DNA from: Clytia hemisphaerica | Taxonomy: Eukaryota; Cnidaria; Hydrozoa; Leptothecata; Clytiidae | Assembly: GCA_902728285.1 (NCBI GenBank) | Contig: CACVBU010001294.1 | Location: forward strand, 2,078,483-2,142,482 | DNA length: 64,000 nucleotides | Direction of reading: 5' to 3' | In this document: positions 59,301 to 64,000 of the stretch, piece by piece | Layout of the letters: each line of letters starts with the position of its first letter | How positions within the stretch are numbered: the stretch's first letter is position 1 | The notes under the pieces: model-generated | The model's database searches: none | Told to the model about the DNA's origin: nothing | Seen by the model: the letters and a program-made list of their open reading frames with translations, nothing else | Translations under genes and position numbers: made by a program

Positions 59301-59694
59301 TTGTTATATTTCTTCCTACAAACAACATATATACGACCCTAATACATTCCTTTGGAAAAGAATTACCTATTTGCCGTTTCCTGTCATTGTTGCTGGTTGG
59401 TCCAAAGAACTCATCCAGTAAGTCATTTAAACCTTTTAACGTAGCCTCGTCAGATGCCTTAAATGTGATACGAAAAGAAAAAACACATGGAAACACAAAA
59501 TACTATACCATAGTTATTTTTCTTATGAAAGAATTGGTAAAAAGTGACAAAGCAGAAAAACAAAAGGATTTTTCAAAATTTGTGCTCGCGCAGGACTGAA
59601 AGGGGAGAAAATTGTTATTCTTTTGTTTAAAATTCTGTTCAAGTAAATGGTAGATTTTTTTGTCATAAATCAATAAAAACATTGTGCTTACCAT
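38276..59694 (-). CDS. XPO6: Exportin-6, complete gene of 26 coding exons
   Basis: XPO6 is an importin-beta-family receptor that exports profilin-actin from the nucleus with Ran-GTP. Coding exons in transcript order: 59692-59694 (ATG only), 59367-59457, 58911-59023, 58412-58609, 57446-57956, 56722-56881, 55881-56007, 55230-55345, 54909-55017, 54533-54625, 52422-52485, 51431-51587, 50666-50755, 50159-50309, 49678-49821, 48823-48897, 48549-48660, 46453-46608, 45545-45659, 45136-45195, 44203-44314, 41356-41508, 40910-41008, 40065-40152, 39458-39588, 38276-38377. Every junction is GT-AG with matching phase, and the total is 3,330 nt (1,109 aa), close to the usual size of animal XPO6 (about 1,125 aa). 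Recognisable blocks include the start ASDEATLKGLNDLLDEFF, RYDWPMFYPNFF, DESYIEKFTEYL, AFGQPLMETEIELF and the end NSSLPKGTITL. The long 511-nt exon carries a Pro/Ser/Thr-rich loop with PPPSP. The family call rests on remembered conservation, not a database search. Confidence 0.95.
38497..39121. mobile_element. GGCAMCCCTTAGATCARGGC foldback element
   Basis: Long inverted ends (CCCTTAGATCAGGGCAAATT, then GACATTATGC...CTAATAG) are mirrored at 39080-39121. The interior hairpin carries ACCATACCATTTT and its inverse. It occupies much of the last XPO6 intron. Confidence 0.82.
39630..39830. mobile_element. AATAGATCTTATC foldback MITE
   Basis: AGAATAGATCTTATCAGAGT ... GATTGTTTCGGGAGTATTAC is inverted as GTAATACTCCCAAAACAATC ... 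GATAAGATCTATTTT. It abuts the acceptor side of XPO6 exon 39458-39588; the ORF 39474-39776 is a shadow of both. Confidence 0.85.
40467..40753. repeat. Uninterrupted copy of the repeat at 12350-12870
   Basis: It is continuous through GGTCCAAAACTCAGAG, the site occupied by a MITE in the other copy. XPO6 intron. Confidence 0.85.
41531..41677. mobile_element. CAGTCAACTCTCTCTAATTC MITE, best-preserved copy
   Basis: Near-perfect inverted ends ACAGTCAACTCTCTCTAATT and GAATTAGAGAGAGTCAACA, with TTCGAA-rich arms. It lies 22 bp upstream of XPO6 exon 41356-41508. Confidence 0.82.
42362..42745. repeat. Foldback repeat (arms about 130 bp)
   Basis: The left arm (42362-42492) contains CCACCATAGAATGAACTTCC and the right arm (42612-42745) its inverse. 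A further partial arm at 42767-42800 resumes at 43081, interrupted by 42801-43080. Confidence 0.8.
42801..43080. mobile_element. ACCCCTGTSTCA MITE
   Basis: ACCCCTGTCTCAG at the left and CTGTGACACAGGGGT at the right are inverted. AATATG occurs on both sides, within an imperfect 8-bp duplication. It splits a foldback arm (GAATATG then GGTTCATCC). Confidence 0.75.
43492..43857 (+). CDS. ORF of unknown function inside an inverted-repeat element
   Basis: A 121-codon ORF begins MLMTLILDVTELVKISLCCK; a CCKC lies near residue 18, followed by acidic and aromatic stretches (HFEWGARFWKKCRPTWFG). It is antisense to XPO6 and within its intron, framed by the 42221-44055 inverted repeats, so it may be the remnant of that element's protein. 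I do not recognise a domain. Confidence 0.25.
   Translation: MLMTLILDVTELVKISLCCKCQRSLMSKIIDVDQLFKENLCALQQTFFTIDREGREDADSLALTSHFEWGARFWKKCRPTWFGNEEDFLLFTPSKHQSGHEIVSTETGKKILLILDKEIYQ
44427..44905. mobile_element. GACCATG...CGTTACCGTTCCG MITE, with a nested Harbinger-like MITE
   Basis: The arms, TCACACGTTACCGTTCCG-like at the left and GGAACGGTAACGTGTGAACA at the right, are inverted. An uninterrupted relative lies at 24119-24358. The nested element is 44622-44853. It lies in an XPO6 intron. Confidence 0.78.
44622..44853. mobile_element. AGGCCGGTCTCCACTT MITE with a TAA TSD (PIF/Harbinger-like)
   Basis: A 232-bp element with ends AGGCCGGTATCCACTTTCGC / GCGAAAGTGGAGACCGGCCT and TAA on both sides. 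It is the same family as 20025-20268. Confidence 0.85.
46155..46425 (-). mobile_element. SINE family B, second copy
   Basis: The minus strand shows a GTAGAGCATCCGACTACGGT head and a GGATTCGATCCCC B box. The GAATCAAGGGTAAG and AGGGTAGAAAGC body blocks match 26780-27058. It lies about 28 bp 3' of XPO6 exon 46453-46608. Confidence 0.75.
46905..48400 (+). repeat. Three tandem copies of a 470-480 bp unit ending in (GACG)n
   Basis: The left edge matches the 15017-15513 insertion from AACAAGTGATAC onward. The internal block CATCTATCTCAT...GAGTAATTTG recurs at about 47107, 47587 and 48058, and the last unit ends in a GACG/GACAG microsatellite at about 48356-48392. The right-hand TGGACCTACC inverted repeat seen at 15497-15509 is missing. 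The small ORFs in each unit are repeat shadows. It lies in an XPO6 intron. Confidence 0.8.
51032..51300. repeat. Uninterrupted copy of the repeat at 4760-5581
   Basis: It shares TCTACACAATAGACAGCTCC, ACCGGGAATTGCTTACTAAT and CAAAACAAGAGCAG with 4760-5581, without either MITE. XPO6 intron. Confidence 0.78.
51649..51826. mobile_element. GCGCTCTCTAATTC MITE, same family
   Basis: Left end CGGCGCTCTCTAATTCG and right end CGAATTAGAGAGCGCC are inverted. The interior matches 8477-8656 (TTCTTGTTGACG). XPO6 intron. Confidence 0.78.
52078..52330. mobile_element. CAATACACCTTTTT foldback MITE
   Basis: The arms CACCAAAATTTCGAGTAAAC / GTTTGATTACTCGAAATTTTG and the CAATACACC tip are inverted. About 253 bp, in the XPO6 intron next to exon 52422-52485. 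Confidence 0.83.
53108..54286. mobile_element. CAGGGGGGG-ended MITE with a 7-bp TSD
   Basis: The ends are CAGGGGGGGGGTCAGGATCC... and its inverse ...CCCTGACCCCCCCCTG. CTGGAAA is duplicated at 53101-53107 and 54287-54293. It is inserted in the right arm of the 52536-54454 foldback and itself contains 53577-53900. The 7-bp TSD fits P- or Dada-like elements (inference). Confidence 0.85.
53577..53900. mobile_element. CCCGGGGG-ended MITE with an 8-bp TSD (hAT-like)
   Basis: It begins CCCGGGGGCA and ends TCCCCCGGG. TCAACTAG is duplicated exactly at 53569-53576 and 53901-53908. It contains repeated CCCTTACAGTGCA-type blocks shared with 32388-32772. It is nested inside 53108-54286. Confidence 0.9.
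55580..55856. mobile_element. AAAAAACCGTATACCCC foldback MITE
   Basis: AAAAAACCGTATACCCCCTG and GAGGAGGTCCAT are inverted on the right (ATGGACCTCCTC ... GGGGTATACGGTTTTTTT). It ends 25 bp from XPO6 exon 55881-56007. Confidence 0.85.
56230..56410 (-). mobile_element. SINE family A relative, diverged
   Basis: Read on the minus strand it has GGGGTTCGATTCCCAC (B box), then GATTCACTTGGCTAGTGAAT and a CCAATGCCATGTGAG block shared with the family A body. Its 3' half differs, so it may be a subfamily. It lies in an XPO6 intron. Confidence 0.7.
59692..59694 (-). CDS. XPO6: XPO6 first coding exon: initiator ATG at the exon's 3' edge
   Basis: The ATG is the last codon of exon 1 and is followed immediately by GTAAGC. 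The next exon (59367-59457) opens with GCA TCT GAC, giving M-ASDEATL, which matches the conserved animal start M-AS(E/D)E. This decides the start: reading upstream in exon 2 gives FK without a methionine, and AAG just before GCA is the acceptor. The upstream part of exon 1 is 5' UTR whose start I cannot place. Confidence 0.85.
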
Positions 59695-62600
59695 TTCTTG
59701 AGTGTTGCAGTCCTTGATGAAAAAATGTCAACTAACTTTTATTCTTCTTCATTTTTTCTTTTATTCCAGAGCAGTATAAACTGCTGCCATTATCTCACAG
59801 TTTAAATGTTTCTTTTATTTAAAGCCTTAACTAAGAGAGAATGAAAATAAAAATCACAATGTTATACTTCAGATTTCGCAACATCTGGTTAGGAATAAAA
59901 AGGAGAAAAAAATACTTGGTTAATCATTAATTATTTATATGAAAAAACAAATACAATAAGTTTGTTGTTTTCAGGAAAAAATTGTAACAAAAATGTCCTT
60001 TAAAGTGCTGGTGATATTATTCAAATATTTTCTGCTAATTTATGCTTTTTAAGAAATAAGGAAAAAAGAAATCTTTAATTTTATTTTTCACATTCTGTAT
60101 GAATCAACTTTGAATTTGAAAGTTTTTAAAAATGGCTTTATTATAATTTAACTAACAACTTGACTTTGTTTATTAAAGCAATTTTAATCAGCTATCAATG
60201 TTTATATGAACAAATTGTGCCATTTAATACTCAGCTAACTTCAAGAAGCAGACCAAACTTTATTCATACATGTTCCATTTCAAACAGGTTTTAAATTTGA
60301 TATTTTATATTTTGAAAAAATAAACAATCATAAAAGTCAAACATTTTAATAACAATCTATCTTTTCATTATGAAGTAATTATCAAAAAATGTAAACAGAG
60401 ACATGTGAAAAGGAAATTAAAACAAAAAAAGGAAGTTTCTTAATTTTGATAAGAGATTTATTTCTAAAGGAGGTCAGTGGTATTCATTATTTGGTATTAT
60501 CAAATTTGGAATATGTCTTTAGTAGGGGAAGCATCTTTTGAGGAAGGAACTGCAACTATCAAAATTTAAAACAAACATATTTTTTTAATTGCAAAAATGC
60601 CAAGGGGGGGAGGCAAAAATTTTTGAAAATCAAGGGGGGAGCAAAAATTAGATGCGAATGGAACAATCTCTAGGTGGGGGAAAAGCCTTTTTCAGAAAAA
60701 TGAATAAATTTTTTATCCAAAAATGTCAATCTTTAGGTAAAGACCCATGAAACTTTTCGAAAAGGAGGGACAAAGAGGTTTTTCAAAATCTAAGGGGGGG
60801 GGGTTAAAAGGATTGGGGCAACCAGAATTTTTCAAAATCTCAAATCTCACTATGAACACATGCAAATTGAGATGCATGGATATTTTAAAAATACAGATGA
60901 CATGAAATTTGGCTGAAATTACGTTTGAACTGATTGGTCAGTCTCATTTAAATTTTATAGCTAATTGAACTTCTTCATCTGACCTTTCTACACAGACCCC
61001 AAGTTATGCCTAAAAAAGGTTGATATAAAATAATAATGATTTGAATTGGCTTTATTGAACATAGTTGACGAGAACTTTCAAAGGTTTTGCAAGTGTTTTT
61101 CCAAAGTCAGTCAATTTTGACGTCAATCCTTAATAAAATCTAAGTCAGGACTGCTAACAAAATTTTGGGCATAGGCAAAAAAATCACTTTAGGCAGACCA
61201 AGGAAAGGGCTTTTAAAAAAAAGAAAAAATATGTAAAATTTCACTTGGTTTTTTGATTATAGAGTATTTTAACTTAAAAAGCTAAATCTCAGCATAACTA
61301 CTCTGACCAAATTTCGTGAAATTTTGACTGCAATCTTGTATCATTGGATTCTAGGAAATTTGTATCTTTATTGTGGTTTAAGAAGTGTCCTGAAGCTTAG
61401 CAATCATAGGCATAAAGCATAAGCATAGTAAGACTGACTTGGGCATTAAAAATAGATAACACAGATGTCAAGATATCAAGTCGAAAGCCATTTCCAATCA
61501 TGAGATATAAAAACCAAAAGGCGGATTTTATAAAATAGGAAAGAGGACAATTTTGGGCTATTAAATTTGGCTTTTTTCATTCAAACCCTGTAAATATGGA
61601 TGAGCACCATGTTGATATGTTGGCTTGAAATTGAAAAGTAAGCTACTGGAAACAAAAGTGCACCAATTTTCATCTTAGAGCCTCACTCCAAAGAAATTAA
61701 AGGAATATATACCTTTAAGTGTTTTTTTATCAAAAGTTTAAAAGCTTTCATCTCAGTTAGAAAAAAAAACAAAGCATATAAACATTTTTGGAAAGATTTT
61801 TTTAGACTTTATTAGGCAAGGCCAATTTAATTTGTTGTTTTATTGGCCAATTTAATTTGTTGTTTTATTGGCCAAGCTACCCAAAAAAGAGTGTCCGTCG
61901 GTCGGCGAAAAAATAAAAATAAAAGTAGAATTTCACTTATAAAATCTCCTAAAAAGACAGCAGAAATTAGTACTATATCTTGACAAAAATGCAAAAAAGA
62001 AAATAAAAAGACACAAAAAACTCTAACTCATGAAAAATTGATCATAAAATTCTCGAACACTTGGAAAAAGTACCAAAATTTGACAATCTGTAAAGCAATG
62101 AAATATACTATATACCAAAATTTATTATATTTTTATTTCGATTTTAGGAATTTCAGGTACGGTCGGGCCAGTAAAACAACTTATCATTATCAAATTGTTC
62201 TTGCCTTACCAGTTTTCTGACTTTCATTGACATTAATCTCTCTCTCTTGTATTGGTACATGTGTTTGTCAGAAGCAATGAATTCTTTTTATGATGTGAAT
62301 AATAGTGGATGTTATCGCTAGGGTAGAGAAAATATTGCTGATTTTTCTCAACTTTCCTCATTTAAACAAACCATAATTTCTTGACGAACATCTGCAAAAT
62401 TATTGCAAAAGTTATAAATATTATTGTATTGTTTTTTAAAGCTTCTCCTCTCAATTTTCCACATTACGGACCAATGTATTGAGACTTTTTTACTTGAATA
62501 TTACAGATCACCACATACTGTTAGTTAGTGCTATTTTGGATATATCTTGGACAGAATTGTGCTGTTTTTTATGAGCGGCATATGGTGAAGACATGAATGA

Positions 62601-62718
62601 ATGGCATTTCAGTGCCTTGCAAAATGGGCGGTTTTATAAATGACACCCTATTAATGCCATGTTGTTTTGTTTTAATCGATGATTCTTAGGCTTGGACTTT
62701 TTTTCATCTTTAGTTCGG
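59695..62718. other. XPO6 upstream region
   Basis: Contains the XPO6 5' UTR and presumably the promoter, right of 59694. Very AT-rich, with G-tract repeats at about 60603-60805 (AAGGGGGGG units). No second gene seen on either strand, so a divergent partner is not supported. Confidence 0.5.
61821..61875. repeat. Short tandem duplication (about 27 bp, two copies)
   Basis: GGCCAATTTAATTTGTTGTT plus TTATT occurs twice in direct order. Confidence 0.85.
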
Positions 62719-64000
62719 TTAGTGTAAAACGCAGGTCACAGGTCACAGGTCGCAGGTCACAGGTCAGTGATGACAGCTTGACTCTAATCAATGTCATTGC
62801 AGAGAAAAATGTTTGGAAAACACAAAGAATTATCAAAAACATAATTCTCAAGCAATTTCATCCATATAAAACCATTTCAAATATCAAAATTTAACCATGT
62901 GCTTTTATCGATCTTTCGCAGTTTGCGCCGTGTATAACGCAGACCAGAAAATATTTGAAACCATATTATACGTATAACAGGTATATTACATATTGCAATG
63001 TTTGTAATGTTATATGATGGTTACATATAATAAAACACATCGCTCTAAAACTACCTTCTCAGAGAACTCACGAGCTTCTGATTGGTGTACTTTTATATCC
63101 AGCCATATTGTTATCATCACATTCGGTATGCTAAATATTTTTGGTGTTTTTTTCTTGTAAGACATGATATTTTGTGATTCTGTTAATATATTTGTCAAAA
63201 ATTGTCATTAAGACATTAAAATAATAACTGAATAATTAATTAGTTCCATCCTTCTAAAACCACTCTCTTAGGGACCTTGCAAGCTTCTGTTTGGTGCCAT
63301 TTTTTATCCTTTCACACCATCCACATCACATTTTGTTAAATAAATATTTTTCGTGCTTGTTAGACATCATATTTTATGATTTTGTCATTATTTGTGTAAG
63401 TAAGTGTACCACCAGGTTGTTATTCTATGTAATTGTCATTTTATAATATCTAAATAACATGTAGGCGTAGTGGTGTAGTGGTTATCGTGCTTGACTTCTG
63501 TCCAGGAGGCTCGAGTTCGATACCCACCGTGGCACTACGATTCACTTGGCAAGTGAATGCTCCTTCGCCCGGGTCAACCCATGCCATGTGAGGGGAATTG
63601 GGTACCATAACTCTGATACAAGAGTATGGGTAGATATTCCAGACATTGTGGTGTGCCGAGACACTTAGGAGGTTCTACACCTGCGAGGACACCCGTTCTC
63701 CCGTGTAGTTTGAGTGTCGTGGTATACACCATGGCTCGGCAGCTCGCATCTGCAGGGTTGCAATGTCTGCTTGCGCTGTGATTCCTACTCCATCGTGGGT
63801 AGGACCCATTCCGATGCATCAGAGGGCATATCTATCTAAACAACATGTATTATTTTTTGTCATTTAATGCGTTATGTATTATTGATATTGATGTATTGTT
63901 ATGTTATGTATATGTTATGATCTTATTATCTTTTTTCCGGTCTGCACTTTGTTGACCTGTGACCTGTGACCTGCGACCTGTGACCTGCGTTTTACACTAA
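62719..64000. mobile_element. Inverted-repeat element with AGGTCA-array termini, SINE inside
   Basis: TTAGTGTAAAACGCAGGTCA at 62719 is exactly inverted at the window's last bases. Each terminus continues as five AGGTCA-like hexamers at 7-bp spacing. SINE 63464-63836 is inserted within. The right target duplication is outside the window, so the class is unknown. Confidence 0.8.
63464..63836 (+). mobile_element. tRNA-derived SINE (family A), full length with target duplication
   Basis: It has the same head, B box (GAGTTCGATACCC) and body as 34435-34818. It is flanked by TAAATAACATGTA (63451-63463) and TAAACAACATGTA (63837-63849), a 13-bp duplication with one mismatch, showing retroposition. 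It lies inside the 62719-64000 inverted-repeat element. Confidence 0.9.

Overview
This is an AT-rich, intron-rich nuclear segment of an animal genome. It has canonical GT-AG splice sites and two well-conserved metazoan genes split into many short exons, in a background dominated by small inverted-repeat DNA transposons (MITEs), tRNA-derived SINEs and a decayed LINE-type ORF. I see no bacterial operon structure and no organellar gene. The gene families, the PHD/coiled-coil ORF1 type and the C/G-tract-ended MITEs fit an early-branching invertebrate, and a cnidarian is my best guess. That placement is inference; no species marker is present.

Layout. All three recognisable cellular genes lie on the minus strand. 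From right to left they are: (1) exportin-6 (XPO6), complete, 26 coding exons from 59694 down to 38276; (2) a transmembrane channel-like (TMC) gene, body exons from 27274 down to 11777, preceded by four separate ATG-containing start exons (33618, 31738, 29339 and 28329) that all join the body in the same splice phase; (3) an ankyrin-repeat gene whose last two exons occupy 9459-8036 and whose 5' end is not resolved. Splice phases agree at every junction in the XPO6 model (3,330 nt, 1,109 aa) and the TMC model (741 aa with the first start exon). A small plus-strand gene fragment with a tandemly duplicated 33-bp exon lies at 7345-7721. An ORF of unknown function lies at 1754-2290.

Repeats. Introns and intergenic DNA hold many MITEs with visible terminal inverted repeats and target duplications: TA (Tc1/mariner-like), TAA (PIF/Harbinger-like), 7 bp, 8 bp (hAT-like) and 10 bp (Mutator-like). 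Several are nested. The best case is in an XPO6 intron (52536-54454), where an 8-bp-TSD element sits inside a 7-bp-TSD element, which sits inside one arm of a long foldback. Two tRNA-derived SINE families are present, and one copy ends 14 bp from a TMC splice donor. A 1.28-kb element ending exactly at the window's right edge has terminal repeats built from five AGGTCA-like half-sites at 7-bp spacing.

The three cellular genes have unrelated roles: nuclear export of actin/profilin, a membrane channel family linked to mechanosensation, and an ankyrin adaptor. I see no functional operon. The most notable features are the TMC multiple-start architecture, the paired GC/GT donors in the same gene, and the nested-transposon record with internal empty-site controls.
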